Source: Desulfuromonas acetexigens (GTDB lineage Bacteria > Desulfobacterota > Desulfuromonadia > Desulfuromonadales > Trichloromonadaceae). From it: 64,000 nt of DNA. Below the pieces are notes generated by a model. The model searched no databases and was not told the DNA's origin. It saw only the letters and a list, made by a program, of their open reading frames with translations. The stretch covers positions 124,001 to 188,000 of the forward strand of contig NZ_FOJJ01000037.1 in NCBI RefSeq assembly GCF_900111775.1, given 5' to 3'. Both the position numbers and the translations under genes were made by a program. Position 1 is the first letter of the stretch; each line of letters begins with the position of its first letter. Positions 37,226 through 44,635 of this stretch are shown here, piece by piece.

Positions 37226-37459
37226 TTAGTGGGCGCTCTGTTTCGCTTCTTGTGCTTTCGGCTCGGCCACGGCTTTGACGATACCGAACATGACCAAGAG
37301 GGCCGGGATGAGCTGGGCGGCGACGATCAGGCCGCAGAAGCCGAGGAAGACCCAGACGACGATGCCGCTGTGGTCGGTGCGGGTCGAGGCGGCGAATGCG
37401 GGAGCGGCCAGGGCGGAAAGAGCGAGAGTGGCGGATGCGATCAGGGATTTGACTTTCAT
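37226..37459 (-). CDS. Small exported membrane protein (paralog B)
   Basis: The 77-residue paralog of the downstream 75-residue protein has a signal peptide (about 1-23, PAFA), a short polar linker with one His, one membrane helix (about 32-62) and a Lys/Glu-rich tail. ATG has AGGAGG upstream. It is the first gene of the pair; a sigma-54-like promoter lies 66 bases upstream at 37525-37540. I do not recognise the family. Confidence 0.75.
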   Translation of the reverse strand: MKVKSLIASATLALSALAAPAFAASTRTDHSGIVVWVFLGFCGLIVAAQLIPALLVMFGIVKAVAEPKAQEAKQSAH

Positions 37460-37524
37460 GATGTCCTCCTATGGATGCAGGTGATTAGCTTGAGGCGTTG
37501 TGCCTTGCTGTTGTCTTTATCTAA

Positions 37525-37540
37525 AGCGAGGAGCGTACCA
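37525..37540 (-). promoter_or_regulatory. Candidate sigma-54 (RpoN) promoter
   Basis: On the minus strand TGGTACGCTCCTCGCT matches the -24/-12 pattern TGGYACRNNNNYYGCW at every defined position, with GG and GC ten bases apart. It lies in the 327-base gap 37460-37786, upstream of the two small membrane paralogs. Confidence 0.5.
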
Positions 37541-37594
37541 ATCTTGGAAAAATCCCATAAAATATTTTCAATTTATTGAAATCACAGAAGAAAA

Positions 37595-37639
37595 AACAAA
37601 CGCCGAGGGCCTGCGCGAACATTTCGCAGGCCCTCGGCG
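37595..37639 (-). terminator. Intrinsic terminator of the crotonase gene
   Basis: A perfect 15-bp stem (CGCCGAGGGCCTGCG, 37601-37615, with CGCAGGCCCTCGGCG, 37625-37639). On the minus strand it is followed by TTTGTTTTTT. It closes the transcript that ends at 37787. Between them (37640-37786) is A/T-rich DNA with nothing else recognised. Confidence 0.85.
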
Positions 37640-37786
37640 TATAACACAAATATACATTTATTCGTTATCCTGGTTTCGTTAAATTTGCCTAAATCACATT
37701 CAACCAACTGTAATCAATGATGATTCGCCTGATTTCAGGGTGTATCTGTCTTTTATACAGGTGTATGAGCACTAATCGGACAGGAT

Positions 37787-38569
37787 CTATTCGTTCCGGA
37801 AGCACGCCGTCCGCTTTTCCAGAAAGGCCCGCATCCCCTCCTTCTGGTCCGCCGTGGCGAAACAGAGGGCGAAGAGATCCGCTTCCATGGCGGCGGCGCG
37901 CAGGCTTTCCAGTTCCAGCCCGTTGACCACCGCCTCCTTGCACAGCCGCACCGCCACCTGCCCCTTGCCGGCGATCTTCCCCGCCAGCGCCCGCGCCTCC
38001 TCCAGCAGCCGCTCCGCCGGCACCACCCTGTTGACCAGGCCGATGCGCCAGGCCTCGGCGGCGTCGATCATCTCGCCGGTCAAGAGCAGTTCCAGCGCCC
38101 GGCCCTTGCCCACCAGACGCGGCAGACGCTGGGTGCCGCCCCAGCCGGGGATGATGCCGAGATTGACCTCGGGCTGGCCGAAGCGGGCGTGCTCCGCCGC
38201 GATCCGCAGGTCGCAGGCCATGGCCAGCTCGCAACCGCCGCCCAGGGCGTAACCGTTGACCGCCGCGACCACCGGCTTGCGCCCCTGCTCGATACGGTTG
38301 AGCACCTCCTGGGCGAGGAGCGCGCTCTCCCGCGCCGCCAGCGGCCCCATGAGCGCCATCCCGGCCAGGTCGCCACCGGCGACAAAGGCCTTCTCCCCGG
38401 CGCCGGTGACGATCACCACCTTGACCCCCGCGTCCTCCTGCACCGCCGAGAAAAAGTGCCGGAGTTCCTTGAGGGTTTCTAGATTCAGGGCATTGAGCGC
38501 CTGCGGCCGGTTGACGGTGAGCAGGGCGATCTCGTCGGCGATCTCCACCAGCAAATTGACATATTCCAT
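37787..38569 (-). CDS. Enoyl-CoA hydratase/isomerase (crotonase family)
   Basis: The 260-residue protein has the oxyanion-hole segments A-G-E-K-A-F-V-A-G-G-D-L and G-Y-A-L-G-G-G-C-E-L-A, and both catalytic Glu of true hydratases: one in G-G-G-C-E-L-A and one in F-G-Q-P-E-V-N-L-G-I-I-P-G-W-G-G-T-Q. It hydrates short-chain trans-2-enoyl-CoA (crotonyl-CoA type). ATG at 38567-38569 has AGGA upstream; 16 extra residues in the longer frame are not supported. It is a single gene, divergent from the copper protein gene, with no other beta-oxidation gene nearby. Confidence 0.92.
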   Translation of the reverse strand: MEYVNLLVEIADEIALLTVNRPQALNALNLETLKELRHFFSAVQEDAGVKVVIVTGAGEKAFVAGGDLAGMALMGPLAARESALLAQEVLNRIEQGRKPVVAAVNGYALGGGCELAMACDLRIAAEHARFGQPEVNLGIIPGWGGTQRLPRLVGKGRALELLLTGEMIDAAEAWRIGLVNRVVPAERLLEEARALAGKIAGKGQVAVRLCKEAVVNGLELESLRAAAMEADLFALCFATADQKEGMRAFLEKRTACFRNE

Positions 38570-38707
38570 GGCCGCGTCCTTTCTCATCGGGAATTGTTCG
38601 AGTAAACTTGTCGACAACCGAGTCTATCGGATTAATCTTTCACATGGGTTTGAATTATGCCGGATTTTCCCCATTTTTCCAGGCCCGAAACGCGCAAGGA
38701 GGCGCCC

Positions 38708-41104
38708 ATGAGAATCATCCTCTTTGGTCTCGCCCTGCTTTTCACTCTCGCCGCCGTCGCCCAGGCCAAAACCAGCGAACATCATCTGACCATCGATCGG
38801 CAGGCTGTCGACATCACGGGACAACCTGTAGAAAAAATCACCGTCAACGGCACTATCCCCGGGCCGACCCTGCATTTCAGCGAAGGGGACGAAGCCGTCA
38901 TCCACGTCACCAACCGCATGGACCGGCCGACCTCCATCCACTGGCACGGGCTGCTGCTCCCCGATGCCATGGACGGGGTGCCGGGCTTCGGCGGCTTTCC
39001 CGGCATCGCTCCGGGCGAAACCTTCACCTACCGCTTCACCATCCGCCAAAACGGTACGTACTGGTATCACGCCCACAGCAGCGCCCAGGAGCAGGACGGT
39101 CTCTACGGCGCCCTGATCATCACCCCCCGGGACGGCGATCCCGTCGCGGCCGATCGCGACTATGTGGTGCTGCTCTCCGACTACAGCGAGGAGGATGCCG
39201 AGCGCATCCGCGCTAACCTGAAGATGGACGGTGAATACTATCAGAACCAGCGCCGCACCCTTTTCGACTTCTTCGCCGACGTGCGCCGGCAGGGTCTCGG
39301 CCCGACCTGGGCCACGGCGAAGGCCTGGGGGCTGATGCGCATGGCCCCCACCGACCTCGCCGACGTTTCCGGCTACACCTTCCTGGTCAACGGCCAGACG
39401 CCGGAAGTGAACTGGACGGGGCTCTTCACCCCCGGCGAGCGGGTGCGCCTGCGCTTCATCAACGCCTCGGCGATGACCTTTTACGATGTGCGCATCCCCG
39501 GGCTGAAAATGACCCTGATCGCGGCGGACGGCCAGCCGGTGGAGCCGCTGGAGATCGACGAGTTCCGCTTCGGCATCGCCGAAACCTACGACGTCCTCGT
39601 CACCCCACCGGAGGCGAAGGCCTACACCATCGCCGCCGAATCGCTCGAACGGGCGGGCTTTGCCCTCGCCACCCTCGCCCCCGCGCCGGGCCTTAAGGGA
39701 GAAATCCCCAACCAGCGCCCCCGCCCGCTGCTGACCCTGGCCGACATGGGCATGGGCCACGCCGGGCACGATATGACGCCGCCGGCGGCGGCCGAACCCG
39801 CCGGCCACCATGAGTCCATGGCGCATCACGGCCACGGGACGGCACCGGCCGCCATGGATCACGCCCCACCGCCGTCCGCGACCGACGATTACGCCACCGG
39901 CGTGCCCGGAAGCGGTTGGGCCGAAAGCGGCGCGCCCCCCGGAACCCGGCTGCTGGCCTACCAGGATCTGCGTTATCTGGGGATGCGAAAGGATGTCCAG
40001 CCGCCGGAACGGGAGATCGAAATCCGCCTGGACGGCAACATGCACCGCTACGTCTGGACCATCAACGGTAAGAAGTTTTCCGAAGCGGAACCGATTCATC
40101 TCGCCTACGGCGAGCGGGTGCGGCTGAAGTTCGTCAACGACACGATGATGGCTCACAGCATGCACCTGCACGGCATGTTCGTGCAGCTGGAAAACGGCCA
40201 AACAGCCGCCAAACTGCCCAACAAACATACGCTGATCGTCGCCCCCGGCGACACCCAGGCCGCCTGGCTGACCGCCGACGAACCCGGCGAATGGGCCTTC
40301 CACTGCCACATGCTCTATCACATGCTTGCCGGCATGATGACCCAGGTCGTCGTCGCCAAGGCCGCACCGGGCACGGGGCACACCCATACCATGGACCATG
40401 CCGGGCATGCCGACCACAGCCGGACCGCGCACGAAATCGCGGCGCCGAAGGCGGTGACGCATGCGCTGAAGGAACATGGCGGCGGGATCTTTCACGCCTT
40501 CCGGCTGGAGGCGGGGCTGGGACAGGGGGATGGAGAGAACCTGGCGGAATGGGATTTCGACGGCTGGATCGGCGGCGACGAGCACAAACTCTGGATCAAG
40601 AGCGAGGGGGAGCGAACCGCCGGGGAGACCGAACAGGCCGAGGCCTGGCTGATGTACAGCCGTATGATCGCGACCTTCTGGGATCTGCAAATCGGCGCGC
40701 GGCACGATTTCCAGCCGACCTCAACCGCTTATCTGGTTTTGGGCATCGACGGGCTGGCGCCCTTTTTTCTCGAAACGCAAGCCCATCTCTTTCTCAGCGA
40801 CGAGGGGGACGTCAGCGCCCGACTGCGGATGGAAAAGGATGTTCTCCTCACCCAGCGCCTGATCATCCAGCCCTATCTCGAAGGGGAACTGTACGCCCAG
40901 GATGTCCGTGACCGAAGCATCGGCGCCGGCCTCGCCGACCTCGAAATCGGCCTTCAGACCCGCTATGAATTCTCCAAAAGATTCGCGCCCTACCTCGACC
41001 TGCGCTACGAACGCAAAACCGGCGAAACCGCCGCCATCGCGAAAAGACAGGGCGAGGACCGTGATGCGAGTGTTGTTATGCTGGGATTGAAAGTGCTGTT
41101 TTGA
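38708..41104 (+). CDS. Fused CopA multicopper oxidase / CopB outer-membrane copper protein
   Basis: A single 798-residue reading frame covers two proteins that are normally separate. Residues 1-20 are a Sec-type signal. Residues about 22-550 form a CopA/PcoA-like multicopper oxidase with copper sites HWH (78-80), HAH (121-123), HSMHLH (483-488) and HCHMLYH (532-538), and a Met/His-rich loop at about 346-386. After a His-rich linker (553-590), residues about 592-798 match CopB/PcoB, from GIFHAFRLEAGLGQGDGEN through beta strands to a terminal Phe, as in outer-membrane barrels. No twin-arginine motif is present although CopA is usually Tat-exported. AAGGAGG precedes the ATG. Likely role: Cu(I) oxidation tethered to the outer membrane. 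Confidence 0.92.
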   Translation: MRIILFGLALLFTLAAVAQAKTSEHHLTIDRQAVDITGQPVEKITVNGTIPGPTLHFSEGDEAVIHVTNRMDRPTSIHWHGLLLPDAMDGVPGFGGFPGIAPGETFTYRFTIRQNGTYWYHAHSSAQEQDGLYGALIITPRDGDPVAADRDYVVLLSDYSEEDAERIRANLKMDGEYYQNQRRTLFDFFADVRRQGLGPTWATAKAWGLMRMAPTDLADVSGYTFLVNGQTPEVNWTGLFTPGERVRLRFINASAMTFYDVRIPGLKMTLIAADGQPVEPLEIDEFRFGIAETYDVLVTPPEAKAYTIAAESLERAGFALATLAPAPGLKGEIPNQRPRPLLTLADMGMGHAGHDMTPPAAAEPAGHHESMAHHGHGTAPAAMDHAPPPSATDDYATGVPGSGWAESGAPPGTRLLAYQDLRYLGMRKDVQPPEREIEIRLDGNMHRYVWTINGKKFSEAEPIHLAYGERVRLKFVNDTMMAHSMHLHGMFVQLENGQTAAKLPNKHTLIVAPGDTQAAWLTADEPGEWAFHCHMLYHMLAGMMTQVVVAKAAPGTGHTHTMDHAGHADHSRTAHEIAAPKAVTHALKEHGGGIFHAFRLEAGLGQGDGENLAEWDFDGWIGGDEHKLWIKSEGERTAGETEQAEAWLMYSRMIATFWDLQIGARHDFQPTSTAYLVLGIDGLAPFFLETQAHLFLSDEGDVSARLRMEKDVLLTQRLIIQPYLEGELYAQDVRDRSIGAGLADLEIGLQTRYEFSKRFAPYLDLRYERKTGETAAIAKRQGEDRDASVVMLGLKVLF

Positions 41105-41115
41105 GGCGGGAAGGT

Positions 41116-41997
41116 TCAAGCCGGGGTCTTTGAACCCGCCATTTCCTCTTCCACCTTTTTAACCATCCGACTGACCGTCGCGTAGTGGATGCCCAGAAAA
41201 TCCCCGATCTCCTTGAGGGAATAACCGAAATCCACATGCGCCCGGCGCATCCGTAGATTGCGCTCGGCCCGGTCGCCGATGACCTCATCCGAGAAAAGCT
41301 CCTCCAGCGGCGGCCGCAACGCCAAGCGCTGCTCACGGGGGATTTCCGTCGGCGTCTGCCGATCATCCAGCAGGTCCATCAGCTTGTGGGCGAAATCGGC
41401 GCCGCCGAGAAAGATCCGTCCGGTCAGCTCATCCCAGGGGCGGTCGTCCTTCGGCGCGGCGGCGACGAACTGCCGGTAATGGGCCTGCGCCGCTTCCCGG
41501 GTTTCACCGAACTGGCCAAGAATCCAGTCGATTTCCAGCCAGGTCGGCGCGGGCACAAGCCCGGCCGTGGCCTGAAAGCTGCTCCAGGGCCAATCCTCCA
41601 CCTTCTTGGTCAGCCTGGCGGCGACCGGGTTGCGGACGATGTAGCGGCACAGTTGCAGCAGGTAGCTTTCCTTTTCGACCAGAATCGCCTTGAAGCGCCC
41701 CTGCATGACGTGCCCGGCCTGCTCGTGGCGGCGGTTGTAGGCCTGGGTGTAGACGCCGTTGAGCTGGCGCATCCCTCGCGACAGGTTCGGTTCGGGGGTT
41801 TCGATGAGCAGATGATAGTGGTTGCCCATCAGGCAATAGGCGTGGCAGCGCCAGCGGAAGCGGCCGACAACGGTTTGCAGCACCTTGAGAAAGGCCGCGC
41901 GGTCGCCGTCATCGGCGAAGATATCGTGGCCGGCGTTGCCCCGCGAGGTGACATGATAGACCGCGCCGGGATATTCGATGCGTAATTGTCGGGCCAT
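41116..41997 (-). CDS. REP-associated tyrosine transposase (RAYT, Y1/HUH type) with HTH tail
   Basis: The 293-residue protein starts M-A-R-Q-L-R-I-E-Y-P-G-A-V-Y-H-V-T-S-R-G-N, the Y1_Tnp opening, and has the HUH pair in G-N-H-Y-H-L-L-I-E-T and a catalytic-Tyr region T-Q-A-Y-N-R-R-H. The C-terminal part adds a helix-turn-helix (Y-S-L-K-E-I-G-D-F-L-G-I-H-Y-A-T-V-S-R-M). A 558-base in-frame extension upstream overlaps the antitoxin gene on the other strand and is not coding. RAYTs mobilise or maintain short palindromic repeats; three short direct repeats lie next to it (42027, 42733, 43519). Confidence 0.9.
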   Translation of the reverse strand: MARQLRIEYPGAVYHVTSRGNAGHDIFADDGDRAAFLKVLQTVVGRFRWRCHAYCLMGNHYHLLIETPEPNLSRGMRQLNGVYTQAYNRRHEQAGHVMQGRFKAILVEKESYLLQLCRYIVRNPVAARLTKKVEDWPWSSFQATAGLVPAPTWLEIDWILGQFGETREAAQAHYRQFVAAAPKDDRPWDELTGRIFLGGADFAHKLMDLLDDRQTPTEIPREQRLALRPPLEELFSDEVIGDRAERNLRMRRAHVDFGYSLKEIGDFLGIHYATVSRMVKKVEEEMAGSKTPA

Positions 41998-42026
41998 GGA
42001 GGAAAGTCCTTTCGTGGAATTCTGGC

Positions 42027-42052
42027 GGAGCAAGATGCGACCCCGGTTCGGA
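42027..42052 (+). repeat. Short direct repeat, copy 1 (RAYT side)
   Basis: The 26-bp unit (GGAGCAAGAT.. then GACCCCGGTTCGGA) lies 30 bases upstream of the RAYT start. It differs from copy 2 at two positions. Weaker similarity extends on both sides (AATT about 10 bases before, GTGTT/GTGAT after). Confidence 0.75.
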
Positions 42053-42126
42053 GGGGTGTTCGAGATTGACCATTTCCCGTTTTTGTTGTACGGTTTTTCT
42101 GTACATATCAAGGAGGTGTCACGATC

Positions 42127-42405
42127 ATGCTGCAAACGACCTATACCAACGCCAGGGCGAATTTCGCCGGACTCTGTGACGAAGTCACCGAAAACAGAGA
42201 GATCGTCGTCATTCGTCGCCGCAAGGGAAGCCCTGTCGCGATGATTGCCGCCGATGAATTGCAAAGCCTGGTGGAAAGCGCCTATCTGATGCGCTCTCCT
42301 AGAAATGCCGAGCGACTGCTTTCCGCCTTGGAACGCGCATTGAAGGGGGGCGGAGAGGCCTCTTCCCTGAATTCGCTCCGTGCCGAGGTCGGGCTTGAAG
42401 ACTAG
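42127..42405 (+). CDS. Phd/YefM-family antitoxin
   Basis: The 92-residue protein has the Phd/YefM N-terminal DNA-binding fold: T-N-A-R-A-N-F-A-G-L-C-D-E-V, then V-I-R-R-R-K-G-S-P-V-A-M-I and L-Q-S-L-V-E-S-A-Y-L. The C-terminal part would wrap and inhibit the toxin. AAGGAGG lies about 10 bases before the ATG. It overlaps the toxin gene by 26 bases, the usual antitoxin-first order. It probably represses its own promoter. Confidence 0.92.
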   Translation: MLQTTYTNARANFAGLCDEVTENREIVVIRRRKGSPVAMIAADELQSLVESAYLMRSPRNAERLLSALERALKGGGEASSLNSLRAEVGLED

Positions 42406-42664
42406 AGCGCGGGATGCCGTTTTCCAACCCGAATTCCGCGAAGACTTGCGGTATTGGGTCGAGACCGATCGCAAGCTTGCGTTACGCGCCTTCGATCTGA
42501 TCGAAGCCGTCATGCGCGACCCCTTCTCCGGCATCGGCAAGCCGGAACCGCTCAAATACCTGGCGAGCGGCGCATGGTCAAGACGCCTGACTCAAGAGCA
42601 TCGGATAGTCTATCTCGTCAGGGATGACCGCATCGATTTCCTCCAGGCGCGCTACCATTATTGA
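42380..42664 (+). CDS. YoeB/Txe-family mRNA interferase toxin
   Basis: A product of about 90 residues has the Txe/YoeB signature: F-R-E-D-L-R-Y-W, P-F-S-G-I-G-K-P-E-P-L-K (catalytic Glu), W-S-R-R-L-T-Q-E-H-R-I-V-Y (catalytic Arg) and the terminal R-Y-H-Y (catalytic His/Tyr). It cleaves mRNA in the ribosomal A site. GTG at 42380 or TTG at 42395 could be the start; the TTG would overlap the antitoxin by fewer bases. All key residues are present, so it should be active. Confidence 0.92.
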   Translation: MPRSGLKTRARDAVFQPEFREDLRYWVETDRKLALRAFDLIEAVMRDPFSGIGKPEPLKYLASGAWSRRLTQEHRIVYLVRDDRIDFLQARYHY

Positions 42665-42732
42665 CCCTGCGCTCTTCTTTATTGTTACGAGGCTGTTCCT
42701 TCCTCCGGTCGGAACAGCCCTCCAATTGTGTC

Positions 42733-42758
42733 GGAGCAAGATTTGACCCCGGTTCGGA
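42733..42758 (+). repeat. Short direct repeat, copy 2
   Basis: Same 26-bp unit as at 42027 with two changes (TT for GC in the centre), same orientation, 706 bases further on. It separates the Phd/YoeB module from the MNT/HEPN module. Confidence 0.75.
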
Positions 42759-42767
42759 AGTGTGATT

Positions 42768-43094
42768 TCAGGCTGCGTCGAGGATTTGGCCTTCTCGCCG
42801 GGCGATTTCGATAATCGCGCTGGAATCGTCTTCCCGCCATTGCCGGGAACCGCAGGGGATCGGCTCAATGCGGCTGTCGATCCGGGCGGCGAGGCGCCAG
42901 AGCAGATTGACGGCGCTGCGATCGCGCAGATCGTCGAAGAGGGGAGAGACAACCAACAGGTCGATGTCGCTCCAAAGGTGGGTCTTTCCCGTCGCCTGCG
43001 AACCGAAGACAACGGCAAGTTCCACGTCGGTACCCATCTCTTTGAGAGCGGCGAGATATTTTCTGACCGAGATCAGAACAGATTGTTCAAGCAT
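42768..43094 (-). CDS. MNT-domain nucleotidyltransferase (antitoxin candidate, second pair)
   Basis: The 108-residue minimal nucleotidyltransferase has G31-S32 and D43-x-D45 in V-F-G-S-Q-A-T-G-K-T-H-L-W-S-D-I-D-L-L-V-V, the intact catalytic pattern. It overlaps the upstream HEPN gene by 22 bases, as expected for a HEPN/MNT toxin-antitoxin pair. It is not closely similar to the MNT protein at 13915, so the two pairs were acquired separately. Confidence 0.87.
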   Translation of the reverse strand: MLEQSVLISVRKYLAALKEMGTDVELAVVFGSQATGKTHLWSDIDLLVVSPLFDDLRDRSAVNLLWRLAARIDSRIEPIPCGSRQWREDDSSAIIEIARREGQILDAA

Positions 43095-43453
43095 TCCAGA
43101 AGCCTTCTAATTTTGTGGAGATATGCGGTGGTTTCGGCGGCCGATAGCGGGGGCAAGTGAAGCTCCGGGTAACGTCCTTCGATATTAAAGCTGTTGACCT
43201 CCGCCAAAAGGTCCAACTGCTCGGGTTCCAAACTCAAGGCCGCCCTTTCCGCAAGTCTAACCAAGTTATGGATCGGGGGAGCGAGTTCATTCGTCACCCG
43301 ACAAACGAGAGCCTTGAGGGTCTTTTCCAATGACAGATGGGCGAAAAACAGGCCGTGCCTGAGTTTGCCCCTCGCCACGAGATCTTCGGCGACATCCCAG
43401 TCCTCTTGCGCGCCGGAGCGCCAATGCTCTATCTGTTTGTCTACATTGACCAT
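43073..43453 (-). CDS. HEPN-domain protein (second pair, toxin candidate)
   Basis: The 126-residue helical protein of the pfam HEPN type starts M-V-N-V-D-K-Q-I-E-H-W, then A-Q-E-D-W-D-V-A-E-D-L and a L-F-F-A-H-L-S-L-E-K-T-L-K-A-L helix, with P-P-I-H-N-L-V-R-L. Arg 52 and His 62 lie nine residues apart, wider than the usual R-x4-6-H. Activity is therefore less certain than for the left pair. The ATG at 43451-43453 has no good ribosome site; a longer frame reaching 43525 runs into the repeat and is rejected. Confidence 0.82.
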   Translation of the reverse strand: MVNVDKQIEHWRSGAQEDWDVAEDLVARGKLRHGLFFAHLSLEKTLKALVCRVTNELAPPIHNLVRLAERAALSLEPEQLDLLAEVNSFNIEGRYPELHLPPLSAAETTAYLHKIRRLLECLNNLF

Positions 43454-43518
43454 GGTTTTGATTTTATTGGAGAACCAAAGAAGGTCAAGGAAATAGTCAG
43501 TATCTATGTGGCTGTGAC

Positions 43519-43544
43519 GGGGCAAGATGTGACCCCGGCTGAGG
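43519..43544 (+). repeat. Short direct repeat, copy 3 (diverged)
   Basis: GGCAAGATGTGACCCCGG core, same orientation as copies 1 and 2, 786 bases after copy 2. It separates the HEPN/MNT pair from the HicB-like gene. The 3' part (CTGAGG) differs from TTCGGA. Confidence 0.65.
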
Positions 43545-43576
43545 GACCAACACCTCGGGGGGATTGTCAGCGTTGG

Positions 43577-43903
43577 TCAGGAGGCTTTCGAAAGAACGGC
43601 CGCGGCCCATTGATTGAGGCTCATACCGTGGGCTTCGGCCATCATTGCCGCGCGGGCGTGAACTTCGGGGGGGACGCGCAGCATGAGTTTGCCTGAATAG
43701 GGGCGTTGCGGCGCCTGGCCGACTTTTTCGCAGGTCGCCAGATAGTCGTCGACCGCTTCACGAAAGGCTTCGCGCAGTTCTTGGACGCATTCGGCGTGAA
43801 AACCGACGACGTCCCTGATGCCGGCGATGCGACCTATGAAGCAGCCGTCTTCTTCGCTGTACTCGATACGGGCGGCATAATCTTTATACGTCATGGTGCT
43901 CAT
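43577..43903 (-). CDS. HicB-family antitoxin, no HicA gene adjacent
   Basis: The 108-residue protein has a HicB-like alpha/beta N-terminal half (YSEEDGCFIGRIAGI, V-G-F-H-A-E-C-V-Q-E-L) and a C-terminal ribbon-helix-helix domain (G-K-L-M-L-R-V-P-P-E-V-H-A-R-A-A-M-M-A-E). The usual HicA toxin is not found on either side. Only a short fragment of coding-like sequence remains upstream at 43904-43985 and I cannot assign it. It may be an orphan antitoxin acting as a transcription repressor. Confidence 0.85.
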   Translation of the reverse strand: MSTMTYKDYAARIEYSEEDGCFIGRIAGIRDVVGFHAECVQELREAFREAVDDYLATCEKVGQAPQRPYSGKLMLRVPPEVHARAAMMAEAHGMSLNQWAAAVLSKAS

Positions 43904-43954
43904 GGTTTGACTCCCGCGTTTTCCAGAAACGTTCTGGCGTCACGCACCTGGTAT

Positions 43955-44260
43955 TCATATTGCCTTGAGCACGACCCGCGCCATTTTCTTTACCGCGTCG
44001 CCATTCAAACAAAGGGTGTTTTTACTCAAGTTGGCATCATTCATGTCGCCGATTCGTTCTAGCCAAGCGCGGTGATGATGCTCCGATCTATTAATAGTAT
44101 TGATGCGTGAAGTCTTGGTTTTTATCGAATCCCAGTTTCTATGATTTGAGTCGACATGCTGGTAGTAGAGGTAAGAAACGAAGAAAGTGGCGCCAATGGT
44201 GGTGAGCTGTTCTCCTCCCTCAAATGAAAATACATGGCGTCCCGTAGTCGCGCGCGTCAT
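43955..44260 (-). CDS. Hypothetical small protein
   Basis: A 101-residue frame with ATG at 44258-44260 preceded by GAGGAG eight bases upstream. The product is hydrophilic with N-H-R-N-W-D, E-H-H-H-R-A-W-L and K-K-M-A-R-V-V-L segments. Base composition is noticeably more A/T-rich than the surrounding genes, so it is probably recently acquired. No family recognised. It is likely cotranscribed with the 72-residue frame just upstream. Confidence 0.5.
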   Translation of the reverse strand: MTRATTGRHVFSFEGGEQLTTIGATFFVSYLYYQHVDSNHRNWDSIKTKTSRINTINRSEHHHRAWLERIGDMNDANLSKNTLCLNGDAVKKMARVVLKAI

Positions 44261-44263
44261 TTT

Positions 44264-44482
44264 TTAACTCCTCGCAAATTCGATTTGGATAGTAGTCAAA
44301 CGCAATGTGAAAGTTTTTTGTTCATATGCATAGCTAAGTTTGGACAGTTGTTCCCGCGTTAGGGGGTCATATTTTGCAAAAAACATCCATACACGCCCCC
44401 CATCATCGAGACCTGCGTCCGTCAAACACGCCCACCGCCAATCCACGGCAAAAACCTTAACGCAATCGAACATCACCGACAA
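44264..44482 (-). CDS. Hypothetical small protein, start uncertain
   Basis: A frame of up to 72 residues ending three bases before the next start. TTG (44480), GTG (44474) and ATG (44471-44473) are all possible starts and none has a clear ribosome site. The product has one Cys-rich hydrophobic patch (FDCVKVFAVDWRWACL) and an F-F-A-K-Y-D-P-L-T-R-E-Q-L-S segment. Composition is A/T-rich like its neighbour. No family recognised. Confidence 0.4.
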   Translation of the reverse strand: MSVMFDCVKVFAVDWRWACLTDAGLDDGGRVWMFFAKYDPLTREQLSKLSYAYEQKTFTLRLTTIQIEFARS

Positions 44483-44635
44483 GGCCTAAATCCGGCCTCG
44501 GCCGCCCCTTTCCCGACCATCCCTTTTCTTGACACCCCGGGGGTAAAGTTGTATGAACAATCCCGGCCGCAAACGGGATTTTATTTTTCCTCCTTTGGCG
44601 ACCGCTGGTCTTTTCGTCACGCAAGGAGTCGCGTC

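Noticed and set aside
41998-42555. N-terminal extension of the RAYT gene
   Set aside because: It overlaps the Phd antitoxin gene on the opposite strand and the direct repeat, and the Y1_Tnp domain begins at the ATG at 41997.
42027-43544. CRISPR array
   Set aside because: Repeats are only three, 700-800 bases apart, and the spacers are genes. No Cas gene is present.
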